Positions 25,571 to 34,318 of a stretch of 64,000 nucleotides of DNA are shown here, piece after piece (within the stretch, counting starts at the first letter, position 1; each line of letters begins with the position of its first letter). Position numbers and translations under genes: made by a program. The notes beneath the pieces were generated by a model. It saw nothing but the letters and a program-made list of their open reading frames with translations. It did no database searches and had not been told where the DNA came from. Source of the stretch: Solimonas terrae (GTDB taxonomy: Bacteria > Pseudomonadota > Gammaproteobacteria > Nevskiales > Nevskiaceae); the NCBI RefSeq assembly GCF_011067135.1, contig NZ_JAAMOW010000005.1:283178-347177 (forward strand), given 5' to 3'.

Positions 25571-27337
25571 ATGGATACGTCGCCTGGAATCCCCCCAGCC
25601 GGGAAGCCGAATCCGCCGATCACGATCGGCCTGCCGCGTGCGCGGGGCCTGGCGTGGGCTGCATCGCTGTTCGATGCCGCGACCGGCCTGAGCACCCTGG
25701 AGCAGCACTATCGCGCGCGCCCCGTGCCGCTCGATCCGCGTGCGTTCGTTCACTATGCGCTGGGCGCATTGCAGATCGATTACCGCCTCAATGCCGGCAG
25801 CCTCGACGACATTCCGGCGACCGGTCCGCTGCTGGTCATCGCCAATCATCCGTATGGTGCGGCCGAAGGTCTGGCGCTTGCCGACCTGCTGCTGCAGCGC
25901 CGCGCCGACGTGCGCCTGCTCGCCAACACGCTGCTGTGCAGTCTGCCGGAGCTCGCGCCGCTGGTGGTGCCGGTCGATGTCTTCAAGAGCGGCGTCAACA
26001 GTGCGAGCATCCGCGCGGCGATGCGTCACCTGAAGGATGGCGGCGTACTGATCGTGTTTCCGGCCGGCGAAGTCAGCCGCGTCGACTGGCAGGCACGTCA
26101 GGTCAGCGATCCGCCGTGGTCGTCCACCGTTGCACTGCTGGCGCGCCGCGGCGCCGCGCGCGTGCTGCCACTGTTCGTCGAAGGTCGTCCGCGGCTGCGT
26201 TCGCTGGCGGCGGGTACGCTCAACTCGCGCCTGCGCACCGTCATGCTGGCGCGCGATCTGCTCGCCATGCGTGGCCAGACCCTGGGACTGCGGATCGGTG
26301 CGAATGTCGATCCCCGCGAACTCGCGCGCATTCCCGAAGCGGCGCAGACCGACTTCCTGCGCGTGCTGACCTATTCGCTCGGTACCGACCGCGAGTCCGC
26401 TGCGGCGGCGGATTCGCGCGTGCTCGCGCCTCTGGCACCGCGTTGCCATGCGCAGCTGCTGGCCGACGAAGTCGCCGGCCTGTCGCGGTATCGCCTGCTC
26501 GAAGCCGGCGAGTTCGAGCTGTATCTGGCGCCGGCGGCGCAGATGCCGCGCCTGCTCGACGAGATTGGCCGCCTGCGCGAGGAAAGCTTCCGCTTGCTGC
26601 AGGAGGGCAGCGGGCTGGCGCGTGATCTCGACCGCTTCGATCCGCACTACGAGCACCTGTTTCTCTGGCACCCGCGCAAGTGCGAAATCGTCGGTGCCTA
26701 CCGCTTCGGATTCACCGATGCGATCGTCGCGCGCTTCGGTGTCGATGGCCTCTACACGCGCACGCTGTTCCGCTACGACGCGCGCCTGATCGGACAGACC
26801 GGCCCGGCGGTCGAACTGGGCCGCTCCTTCGTGGCGCCGGCCTGGCAGAAAAGCTTCCAGCCCTTGCGGCTGCTGTGGGGTGGTATCGCGGCCGTGCTCG
26901 CACGCCAGCCACAGATCCGCTACCTGTTCGGGCCGGTCAGCATCAGCCCGAGCTACAGCCTGGAGGCGCGCCGTCTGATTGCCGAAACCCTGAGTGTGCA
27001 TCACGCCGACCCGGCGCTGGCCGGTCTGATCGAGCCGCTGCATCCGCTGCCCGAACGGCGCCAGGTGGCGGCGCATCGCAACGTGATTTCGGCGCTCGCC
27101 GATCCGCGCCTGCTTTCGCGCGTGATTTCCCGCATCGGCAACGGTCCGGGCCTGCCGGTGCTGCTGCGTCACTATCTGGAACTCAACGGCCGTTTCGCCG
27201 GCTTCAATGTCGACGAGAGCTTCGGCGGCACGCTCGATGGCCTGGTGTTCGTCAGTGTCGCCGGCATTCCGCCACGCACGCTCGAGCATTTCATGAGCGT
27301 CAGTGGCGCACCGACGGCGAGCGCGACAACGCCATAG
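25571..27337 (+). CDS. Two-domain acyltransferase, OlsF-like (ornithine lipid synthesis)
   Basis: The 588 residues hold two acyltransferase domains. Residues about 80-230 are a PlsC-type O-acyltransferase with ANHPYGAAEGL (catalytic His93) and an IVFPAGEVSR motif. Residues about 290-520 match the OlsB-type N-acyltransferase, with FDPHYEHLFLWHPRKCEIVGAYR, GQTGPAVELGRSFV and LFGPVSISPSYS. This fusion resembles OlsF, which acylates ornithine and then the lyso-lipid. Product and substrate are inferred from family; hemolysin-like acyltransferases share parts of the fold. An AAGAAG Shine-Dalgarno precedes the ATG. It leads the lipid gene cluster. Confidence 0.75.
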   Translation: MDTSPGIPPAGKPNPPITIGLPRARGLAWAASLFDAATGLSTLEQHYRARPVPLDPRAFVHYALGALQIDYRLNAGSLDDIPATGPLLVIANHPYGAAEGLALADLLLQRRADVRLLANTLLCSLPELAPLVVPVDVFKSGVNSASIRAAMRHLKDGGVLIVFPAGEVSRVDWQARQVSDPPWSSTVALLARRGAARVLPLFVEGRPRLRSLAAGTLNSRLRTVMLARDLLAMRGQTLGLRIGANVDPRELARIPEAAQTDFLRVLTYSLGTDRESAAAADSRVLAPLAPRCHAQLLADEVAGLSRYRLLEAGEFELYLAPAAQMPRLLDEIGRLREESFRLLQEGSGLARDLDRFDPHYEHLFLWHPRKCEIVGAYRFGFTDAIVARFGVDGLYTRTLFRYDARLIGQTGPAVELGRSFVAPAWQKSFQPLRLLWGGIAAVLARQPQIRYLFGPVSISPSYSLEARRLIAETLSVHHADPALAGLIEPLHPLPERRQVAAHRNVISALADPRLLSRVISRIGNGPGLPVLLRHYLELNGRFAGFNVDESFGGTLDGLVFVSVAGIPPRTLEHFMSVSGAPTASATTP

Positions 27338-27436
27338 ATCACCACCGGACTGGGACGACAGCCGGGGCTGGCGCCGCGGCGCTTGTCGCAACGCGCGCGG
27401 ACGACGACAGTGCGCGAAAGATCCCGAGGAGACACC

Positions 27437-29236
27437 ATGAGCGCCGATCGAGTGCGGCTGCGCGACCTGCTGCGCGGCGTCGCGTCGACCCTGCCGGATT
27501 TCACGACGACCCAGCGCGGCCTGTGGAACCTGCTGCGCCTCAAGCCGGACACGACACTGTCGATCGGCCTGCGTTTTGCGCAACTCGCGGCCGCGCAACC
27601 GCAGGCGACGGCGCTGCGCTTCGAGGACCGCAGCTGGTCGTACGCGGAGTTCAACGCCTGGGCCAATCGCATCGCGCATGCGCTTGCGGCGCGCGGTGTC
27701 GGACCTGGCGATGCGGTGGCCCTGCTGTTCGAGAATCGCCCGGAGGCGCTGGCTTGCGCGCTGGCCGTCGTCAAACTCGGCGCCATTGCGGCGATGCTCA
27801 ATCCGCAGCAACGCGGTGAACTGCTCGCTCACAGCATCGGCCTGGTCAAGGCGCGCGCGGTCGTCGTCGGCGACGAGTGCCGGGCGGCGCTGGAAAGCAC
27901 GCGCTACGCGCCGTCGTCGTCGTCCGATCTTCTGCACTACCGCGACGGTGACGGCGGGGCGCCCGAGGGCTATCTCGATCTGCGCACGGAAAGCGCTGCG
28001 GCCCGCGCCGACAACCCGCAGCAGACGGCGATGATCCGCTTGCGCGATCCGTGCTTCTACATTTTCACCTCGGGCACGACCGGGCTGCCGAAGGCGTCGC
28101 GCATGACGCACTACCGCTGGATGCGCAGCCTTGCCGGCGTCGGCCAGCTGGCGGTCCGCATGCGCCGCGACGACGTGCTGTACTGTCCGCTGCCGCTCTA
28201 TCACAACAACGCCTTGACAGTCTCCTGGAGCGCAACGCTCAGTGCCGGCTGCACTTTGGCGCTGGGCCGCAAGTTCAGCGCCTCGCGTTTCTGGGACGAG
28301 ATCCGCAGCGTCGACGCGACCGCGTTCTGCTACATCGGCGAACTGTGCCGCTATCTGCTCAATCAACCGCCAAAGCCCGGTGATCGCGAACATCGTGTGC
28401 GTCTGGTGATCGGCAACGGCCTGCGCGCCGAACTCTGGGACGAATTTCAGCAGCGCTTCGGCATCGAACGGATTTGCGAGTTCTACGGTGCGTCCGAAGC
28501 CAATCTCGCATTCGTCAACGGTTTTGGCCTGGCGCGCACTGCGGGCTTCTGCCCGATGCCGTTCGCGATCGTCGAATTCGATGCCGAGAACGATGCACCG
28601 CGTCGCGCCGCCGGAGGCTTCCTGCAGCGTGTCGCCAAGGGCGGCGTCGGTCTGCTGATCACCGAAGTCACCGAGCGCGCCCCGTTCGATGGCTACACCG
28701 ATCCGAAAGCCAGCGACGCCAAACTGCTGCGCAATGTTTTCAAGGCCGGCGACTGCTGGTTCAACAGCGGCGATCTGGTGCGCGATCAGGGGTTCTCGCA
28801 CATCCAGTTCGTCGATCGCGTCGGCGACACCTTCCGCTGGAAAGGCGAGAACGTCGCGACCACCGAAGTCGAGGGCGTGCTCAACCAGTTCGCGACGATC
28901 ACCGAGGCGGTGGTCTACGGCGTGCAGTTGCCGAATGCGGACGGCCGTGCCGGCATGGCGGCACTGAGTCTGAGCGCCGACTTCGACGGTGCCGCGCTCG
29001 CTGCCCATCTGTGCGCGCGCCTGCCGGCCTACGCGGTGCCGTTGTTCGTGCGCCTGCGCAGTGCCCAGGAAACCACGGCGACCTTCAAGTTCCGCAAGCT
29101 CGAACTCAAGCAGCAGGGTTTCGATCCTTCCATGGTGAACGAACCGCTCTACGTGCTGCGCGACCGACAGCGCGGCTACGAGCGGCTCGATGCCGAAACG
29201 TTCGCAGCCATTCAACGCAATGAATTGCGCTTCTAG
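27437..29236 (+). CDS. Long-chain acyl-CoA synthetase (FadD6/FATP-like)
   Basis: This AMP-forming ligase activates fatty acids, and probably other hydrophobic acids, with CoA. The 599 residues include the phosphate-binding loop YIFTSGTTGLPKASRMTH, the adenylate motif EFYGASEAN, the hinge region FVDRVGDTFRWKGENVAT, and a C-terminal lysine in FKFRKLELK. The mid-protein GDTFRWKGENV pattern is typical of FATP/very-long-chain synthetases. GAGGAGACACC precedes the ATG at 27437; the frame is open upstream without family sequence. Confidence 0.88.
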   Translation: MSADRVRLRDLLRGVASTLPDFTTTQRGLWNLLRLKPDTTLSIGLRFAQLAAAQPQATALRFEDRSWSYAEFNAWANRIAHALAARGVGPGDAVALLFENRPEALACALAVVKLGAIAAMLNPQQRGELLAHSIGLVKARAVVVGDECRAALESTRYAPSSSSDLLHYRDGDGGAPEGYLDLRTESAAARADNPQQTAMIRLRDPCFYIFTSGTTGLPKASRMTHYRWMRSLAGVGQLAVRMRRDDVLYCPLPLYHNNALTVSWSATLSAGCTLALGRKFSASRFWDEIRSVDATAFCYIGELCRYLLNQPPKPGDREHRVRLVIGNGLRAELWDEFQQRFGIERICEFYGASEANLAFVNGFGLARTAGFCPMPFAIVEFDAENDAPRRAAGGFLQRVAKGGVGLLITEVTERAPFDGYTDPKASDAKLLRNVFKAGDCWFNSGDLVRDQGFSHIQFVDRVGDTFRWKGENVATTEVEGVLNQFATITEAVVYGVQLPNADGRAGMAALSLSADFDGAALAAHLCARLPAYAVPLFVRLRSAQETTATFKFRKLELKQQGFDPSMVNEPLYVLRDRQRGYERLDAETFAAIQRNELRF

Positions 29237-29343
29237 CCGCTTTCGGGATTGACCCGAGCGCCGAAATCGACCGCCGCGCAGCCAAGGCATCAATGCCTGC
29301 GATGGTGCCAAGCTGCGTCGCAAGAGGAGAGTTGGATACCGTC

Positions 29344-29823
29344 ATGAATGTTGATATCAGGATCGAACGCAGTGTCGAGGTCGACGCACCGTTCAAGAAG
29401 GTCGCGCCGCTGCTCGACGACCTCGAAGGCACGATCAAGCGTTTTCCGAAACTGCGCAAGCTGACCAAGCTCGGCAACAACGCCTACCTCTGGGAGATGT
29501 CGGTGATCGGCTCCAAGGTCGCCAACATCGCGCACGAGGTCAGCTACGGCGCGAAGTACAGCATCGACGCCAAGCGCGGCGAGCTGAGCTGGCAGCCGAT
29601 TGCCGATCGCGGCAATGCGACGATCGAGGGGCGCTTCAAGCTGCTCGACGAAGGCGACAAGACCAAGCTGATCTTCAATGTGCGCGGCAAGCTGCGCGAC
29701 GTGCCGGTGCCGTTGATGTATCGCCTGCTCGCCCCGCCGTTCATCCAGGGCAAGTTCACGCGTCTCGTCGACATCTTTCTCGAATCGACGCGCGATGCAG
29801 TGCTGACCCCGAAGAAACGCTGA
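29344..29823 (+). CDS. SRPBCC-family lipid/ligand-binding protein
   Basis: The 159-residue protein begins with a beta strand (MNVDIRIERSVEVDAPFKKVAPLLDDL) typical of START/SRPBCC folds, which have a hydrophobic ligand cavity. The body alternates strands with a C-terminal helix (FIQGKFTRLVDIFLESTRDAV). The family includes aromatase/cyclase and CoQ-binding proteins, so the ligand cannot be named. An AGAGGAGA Shine-Dalgarno-like run lies about 13 bases before the ATG at 29344, a slightly long spacing. It lies between the synthetase and the dehydrogenases. Confidence 0.72.
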   Translation: MNVDIRIERSVEVDAPFKKVAPLLDDLEGTIKRFPKLRKLTKLGNNAYLWEMSVIGSKVANIAHEVSYGAKYSIDAKRGELSWQPIADRGNATIEGRFKLLDEGDKTKLIFNVRGKLRDVPVPLMYRLLAPPFIQGKFTRLVDIFLESTRDAVLTPKKR

Positions 29824-29991
29824 CGGGCTTTTGCGCGAATTTCCGCGCCCGGAATTTTCCAGGGAAGGCGGCGTTCGGCTGGTCGCGCGCAGCACTCCGC
29901 GATGCAGCGTCCGCCAGACGCTGTCCGGTGTTGCTGCCGCTGTCGCCGGGACCGCACGAAATCCGAAGCTGTGCCCACGAGAGGACAGGTG

Positions 29992-31308
29992 ATGAGCGTC
30001 GTCAATCGCGTCATGGGGCTGGGCCTGCGCGCGATCAATCGCGTTGCCGGCTCGCCGTTGCTGGATCGCCTGCACTTGCGCAAGCCGGCGCAGCAGGCGC
30101 TGTATCAAGGCGCGCGCATCGGCTTTCGCAGCGCCGCCGCCGCGGCACGCGGCTTCAAGGCCACGCAGAAACTCGCACAGCCTGCGCGTCCCGCGCGCGT
30201 CGCCGGTGACGGCCTGTTCGACCTGAGTCCCAGCGAAGAGCAGCAGATGCTGCAGGACGCGGCACGTCGCTTCGCGCTCGACGAACTGCGGCCGGCTGCC
30301 GCTGCCGCCGATGCGGCCGGCGCGGCGGACACCGGCTTGCTGCGGGGCGCCGCCGATCTCGGGCTCGGCGTGATGAACATTCCGGAAGCGCTGGGCGGGG
30401 CCGGCAGCGAGCGTTCCGCCGTGACCAATGTGCTGGTGGCCGAAGCGCTCGCCCATGGCGACATGGGGCTGGCGCTGGCCTGTCTCGCGCCCGCGGCAGT
30501 CAGCAATGCGCTGGTGCTGTGGGGCGACGAGGCCCAGCAGGCGCTTTATCTTCCGGCCTTCGTGGCCGAGCACGCGCCGCAGGCGGCGCTGGCGATACAC
30601 GAGCCGCAGGTGTTGTTCGATCCGTTCGCGTTGCAGACCACGGCACGTCGCGTCGAGGGCGGCTATTGCCTGTCCGGAGTGAAGTCGCTGGTCCCGCGCG
30701 CTGCTGCCGCAGAACTGTTCATCGTGGCGGCGCAGGTCGAGAGCGGAGAGCCCGCCCTGTTCATCGTCGAATCATCGAGTGCGGGCCTGGGCATCGAAGC
30801 CGAACCGGCGATGGGACTGCGTGCTGCGGAGACCGCGCGCCTGCATCTCAAGGACGTCAAGCTGCCGGCATCGGCGCGCCTCGCGGTGGCCGATGCGTCG
30901 GCCTACCGAGACTGCATCGCACTGTCGCGCATCGCCTGGAGCGCGCTTGCCGTCGGCACGGCGCAGGCAGCGCTCGACTATCTGGTTCCGTATGTGAACG
31001 AGCGCATTGCATTCGGCGAGCCGATCAGTCATCGCCAGGCGGTGGCGTTTGCAGTCGCCGACATCAGCATCGAACTCGAAGGCATGCGGCTGACCACATA
31101 TCGCGCAGCCAGCCGCGCCGAACGCGGCGCGAGCTTTGCGCGCGAGGCCGCGCTGGCGCGGCGACTGGTCGCCGACAAGGGCGTACGCATCGGCAGCGAG
31201 GCGGTGCAGCTGCTCGGCGGTCACGGCTTCGTCAAGGAGCATCCGGTCGAACGCTGGTATCGCGATCTGCGTGCCGCCGGCATCGTCGAAGGCGTCGTTC
31301 TCGTCTAG
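29992..31308 (+). CDS. Divergent acyl-CoA dehydrogenase with N-terminal extension
   Basis: The 438-residue protein has the acyl-CoA dehydrogenase plan from about residue 75: an N-terminal helical domain (EEQQMLQDAARRFALDELRP), a middle strand domain and a C-terminal helical domain (RIAFGEPISHRQAVAFAVAD; LLGGHGFVKEHPVERWYRDLR). About 70 basic, Ala-rich residues precede the core. The usual TEPxxGSD flavin/substrate signature is replaced by IHEPQVLFDPFAL, and the C-terminus stops at IVEGVVLV rather than continuing past the EGT motif, so substrate or partner may be unusual. It lies 16 bases before a canonical dehydrogenase gene. Confidence 0.82.
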   Translation: MSVVNRVMGLGLRAINRVAGSPLLDRLHLRKPAQQALYQGARIGFRSAAAAARGFKATQKLAQPARPARVAGDGLFDLSPSEEQQMLQDAARRFALDELRPAAAAADAAGAADTGLLRGAADLGLGVMNIPEALGGAGSERSAVTNVLVAEALAHGDMGLALACLAPAAVSNALVLWGDEAQQALYLPAFVAEHAPQAALAIHEPQVLFDPFALQTTARRVEGGYCLSGVKSLVPRAAAAELFIVAAQVESGEPALFIVESSSAGLGIEAEPAMGLRAAETARLHLKDVKLPASARLAVADASAYRDCIALSRIAWSALAVGTAQAALDYLVPYVNERIAFGEPISHRQAVAFAVADISIELEGMRLTTYRAASRAERGASFAREAALARRLVADKGVRIGSEAVQLLGGHGFVKEHPVERWYRDLRAAGIVEGVVLV

Positions 31309-31324
31309 CCTGCGGGAGTCCCAC

Positions 31325-32530
31325 GTGATCTATCTCGAAACCCCGAAGAAGTTCCGCGGCCTGGTCGATCAGGCGCGACAGGTTGCGCAGGAGATCTTCC
31401 GGCCGAATTCGCGGCGCTACGATCTGGCCGAGCACGAATATCCGAAAGAGCTGGACATGCTGGGCGCACTGCTCGACGGCATGAATGCCAGCGGCGTCGG
31501 CGGTGCCGGCGCTGCCGGTGTGCGTCGGGACCGCGATCAGGGCGACGGCAATCGCAACGGCGGCAATCTGTCGACGGCGCTCGGCACCATGGAGCTGTGC
31601 TGGGGTGACGTCGGCTTCCTGCTGTCGATGCCGCGTCAGGGGCTCGGCAATGCGGCCATCGCATCGGTCGCCAGCGAGGAGCAGCTCGCGCGCTTTGCCG
31701 ACAGCTGGGCGGCGATGGCGATCACCGAGCCGCATTGCGGCTCCGACTCGGCGGCAATCCGCACGACGGCACGCCTCGACGGCGATCACTACGTGCTCAA
31801 TGGCGACAAGATCTTTGTCACCGCCGGCGATCGTGCCGAGCTGGTCGTGGTGTGGGCAACGCTCGACAGGAACGCCGGGCGCGCCGCGATCAAGTCGTTC
31901 GTCGTCGAGAAAGGCACGCCCGGTTTCGATCTGGTGCGTCTCGAGCACAAGCTCGGCATACGCGCCTCCGACACGGCGCAGTTTGCGCTGCGCGATTGTC
32001 GGGTGCCGAAGGAAAACCTGCTCGGCGATCCGACCGTCAACGTCGAGAAGGGTTTTGCCGGCGTCATGCAGACTTTCGACAACACGCGGCCGCTGGTGGC
32101 GGCGATGGCGGTGGGACTGGCGCGCGCCTGTCTCGAAGAGACGCAGCGCCTGTTGAAGAACGCCGGTGTCGTTGTCGACTACGACCGGCCGGCGATCGTG
32201 CAGTCGGCGGCCGCGGCCGAATTGCTGAAACTGGAAGCCGACTATGAAGCCGCCTGGCTGCTGACCTTGCAGGCAGCGTGGATGGCCGACAACCGCAAGC
32301 CGAATTCGCTGCAGGCCAGCCAGGCCAAGGCCAAGGCCGGCCGCGCCTGCGTCGATATCGCCCTGAAGTGCGTCGAGCTCTGCGGCAGTCTCGGCTACGG
32401 CGAGAGCGAACTGCTGGAGAAGTGGGCGCGCGATGCCAAGATCCTCGACATCTTCGAAGGCACCCAGCAGATCCAGTTGCTGATCATCGCGCGACGGCTG
32501 CTGGGCAAGAGCTCGGCGGAGCTGAAGTAA
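31325..32530 (+). CDS. Acyl-CoA dehydrogenase
   Basis: This flavoenzyme introduces the alpha-beta double bond in acyl-CoA. The 401 residues contain AITEPHCGSDSAAIRTTARLDGDHYVLNG (flavin and substrate signature), DNTRPLVAAMAVGLA, LLEKWARDAKILDIFEGTQQIQ (catalytic Glu in EGT) and a normal C-terminus. The start is GTG 31325, with GGGAG 7 bases upstream, giving MIYLETPKKFRG. It directly follows the divergent dehydrogenase, so the two may form a heteromeric pair as in some sterol- and aromatic-degradation systems. Confidence 0.9.
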   Translation: MIYLETPKKFRGLVDQARQVAQEIFRPNSRRYDLAEHEYPKELDMLGALLDGMNASGVGGAGAAGVRRDRDQGDGNRNGGNLSTALGTMELCWGDVGFLLSMPRQGLGNAAIASVASEEQLARFADSWAAMAITEPHCGSDSAAIRTTARLDGDHYVLNGDKIFVTAGDRAELVVVWATLDRNAGRAAIKSFVVEKGTPGFDLVRLEHKLGIRASDTAQFALRDCRVPKENLLGDPTVNVEKGFAGVMQTFDNTRPLVAAMAVGLARACLEETQRLLKNAGVVVDYDRPAIVQSAAAAELLKLEADYEAAWLLTLQAAWMADNRKPNSLQASQAKAKAGRACVDIALKCVELCGSLGYGESELLEKWARDAKILDIFEGTQQIQLLIIARRLLGKSSAELK

Positions 32531-32560
32531 GCTAGCGCGTCCGCGTTGCCCGAGCCCGTC

Positions 32561-33376
32561 ATGCCATACGAATTTTTCGACCGCATCCGCGTCACGATCG
32601 AGGACGGCATCGCCCAGGTCGCGATGACACGCGCCGCCCGGCACAACGGCATGGACTTTCCGATGATCAAGGCCATGCTCGCCGCACAGAAGCTGTTGCG
32701 CGCACGTCGCGATGTGCGCTGCGCCGTACTGCATGGCGAAGGACCGTCGTTCTGCGCGGGCCTGGACTTGAAGTCGGTGATGTCGAACCCGCGGCAGGCC
32801 TTTGTCCTCTACCTGAAGCTCTGGTGGCCGTTTGCCAATGCCTTCCAGCGTTTCAGTCTGGGATGGCGCAAGCTGCCGTTTCCGGTGATTGCCGCGGTAC
32901 ACGGCAACTGTTTCGGCGCCGGTATACAGCTCGCGCTCGGCGCCGACATCCGCATCGCGCGCAGCGATGCGCAGCTGTCGATCATGGAGAGCAAGTGGGG
33001 CCTGATTCCGGACATGGGCGGCATGGTCTTGCTGCGCGAGCTGCTGCCGATCGATCGGGCCAAGGAGTTGACGATGACAGGCCGCGTGTTCAGCGGCGCC
33101 GAAGCCCATGCGCTCGGGCTGGTCACGCATCTGGCCGACGATCCCGTGCTGGCGGCGCGCGCTCTGGCTGCCGAAATCGCGATCCGCTCGCCGGACGCGA
33201 TCGCCGCCGGCAAGTTTCTCATGCAGCGGAGTTGGGTCGGAAGCGAGCACCGCGCGCTGGCACTGGAGCGCCGCTATCAGCGTCGCATCATCAACAAGCG
33301 CAACCAGAAAATTGCCGTCGCCCGCAATCAGCGCAAGGCCGACATGCCGTTTGCGGCGCGCCGCATCGACCGCTGA
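32561..33376 (+). CDS. Enoyl-CoA hydratase/isomerase (crotonase) family protein
   Basis: Crotonases hydrate or isomerise enoyl-CoA. The 271-residue protein shows the oxyanion-hole segments GEGPSFCAGLDLKSV and AAVHGNCFGAGIQLALGADIRIA, and ESKWGLIPDMGGMVLLREL. In GLIPDMGG the second Glu of the hydratase dyad is replaced by Asp, a pattern seen in delta-isomerase and related crotonases, so isomerase activity is possible. ATG 32561 is preferred to a TTG five codons earlier. It closes the plus-strand lipid cluster. Confidence 0.86.
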   Translation: MPYEFFDRIRVTIEDGIAQVAMTRAARHNGMDFPMIKAMLAAQKLLRARRDVRCAVLHGEGPSFCAGLDLKSVMSNPRQAFVLYLKLWWPFANAFQRFSLGWRKLPFPVIAAVHGNCFGAGIQLALGADIRIARSDAQLSIMESKWGLIPDMGGMVLLRELLPIDRAKELTMTGRVFSGAEAHALGLVTHLADDPVLAARALAAEIAIRSPDAIAAGKFLMQRSWVGSEHRALALERRYQRRIINKRNQKIAVARNQRKADMPFAARRIDR

Positions 33377-33383
33377 CCGCGCC

Positions 33384-34091
33384 TCAGTTGAGGTAGTGCC
33401 GGAAGGTGACCGGCTGATCGATGTCGAACTCGGCAACCTGCGGCAGGTAATCGAACGGAAACGGCGGGAAGCGGCCGATGCGCAGGATCACGTCGCGCGC
33501 CTCGTCATCGAGTGACGCATACCCCGAGCTGCGGATCAGCCGCACGCTCAGCACCCGGCCGTCGCGGGCAAGATGCATGCGCACGATGACGTCACCCTGC
33601 TGGTCGTATTGTCGCGCGCTCCACGGATATTTCTGCTCGAAGCTGATGATGCGCGTGATGCGCATCAGATAGGCGGTCGGGGGCGGCACGCCCGGATCTG
33701 CGTCCATTGGTGGCGCGGCGACCGGTGCCGGGGTGGACGCCTGGCTGTCGGCACCGGAATCAATCGCCGTGGCGGGCGCCGCCGCTGCGGACGGCTTGCT
33801 TGCGACGACCGGTCTGCGCCGTTTCGTGGGTGTCGCCTGCGCTCTCGTCCGCTTCGGGCGTGCCGTGGACCGCTCCGCCTGCACGATCGCCGACGGCAAT
33901 TGCACGAAGACCAGCGGGCGTTGCGCCGTGACTGCGTGTCGCGCCGGGGTCTGCGCCTGCGTCAGCAACGTGGCGAGCAGGCCGGTGTGCAGCAGCACGG
34001 TCAGCGCGAACGCCCAGCCGCGCGTCTGCGCGCTGCGGACTTGCCCGCCTGCGACATGCCCGTTGTCCGGCTGTGCACTGGAATTGCGCAT
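33384..34091 (-). CDS. TonB-family energy transducer
   Basis: The 235-residue protein has an N-terminal cytoplasmic tail, one membrane anchor (about residues 26-45, AFALTVLLHTGLLATLL), a Lys/Arg and Pro/Ala-rich periplasmic linker, and a C-terminal TonB domain with GDVIVRMHLARDGRVLSVRLIRSSGYASLDDEARDVI. ATG 34091 is chosen over one 19 codons upstream because it gives a normal short tail and has GGTGG upstream. No ExbB/ExbD genes adjoin. A second TonB-like gene starts at 63858. Confidence 0.78.
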   Translation of the reverse strand: MRNSSAQPDNGHVAGGQVRSAQTRGWAFALTVLLHTGLLATLLTQAQTPARHAVTAQRPLVFVQLPSAIVQAERSTARPKRTRAQATPTKRRRPVVASKPSAAAAPATAIDSGADSQASTPAPVAAPPMDADPGVPPPTAYLMRITRIISFEQKYPWSARQYDQQGDVIVRMHLARDGRVLSVRLIRSSGYASLDDEARDVILRIGRFPPFPFDYLPQVAEFDIDQPVTFRHYLN

Positions 34092-34318
34092 TCGAAACCA
34101 CCCGCGCCGTCCTTGACGCTGCCATGGAACTAGCAAGCGTCGCGCCACGATGCCGCGGCCGATTCCGTCGCGACTCCGTCCGACGGCTGTACCTCGCGGG
34201 TGCTAACGCGAGACAATAGGCGCTTCCGGTGGCGACGGGGCCGCGGGCGGCAGTGCAGCCGCATGTCGAAACACCCGCTCATTACAAGACGGGTCCGTAC
34301 TTCTAATTGGCAGGAACG

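Noticed and set aside
25460..29323. A 1287-codon minus-strand open frame opposite the acyltransferase and synthetase genes
   Set aside because: It is antisense to two genes with full catalytic motifs, is rich in Arg/Ala/Gln, and lacks any recognisable domain. High GC explains the lack of stops.
31232..33436. A 734-codon minus-strand open frame
   Set aside because: Antisense to the second acyl-CoA dehydrogenase and crotonase; composition is that of a shadow frame.
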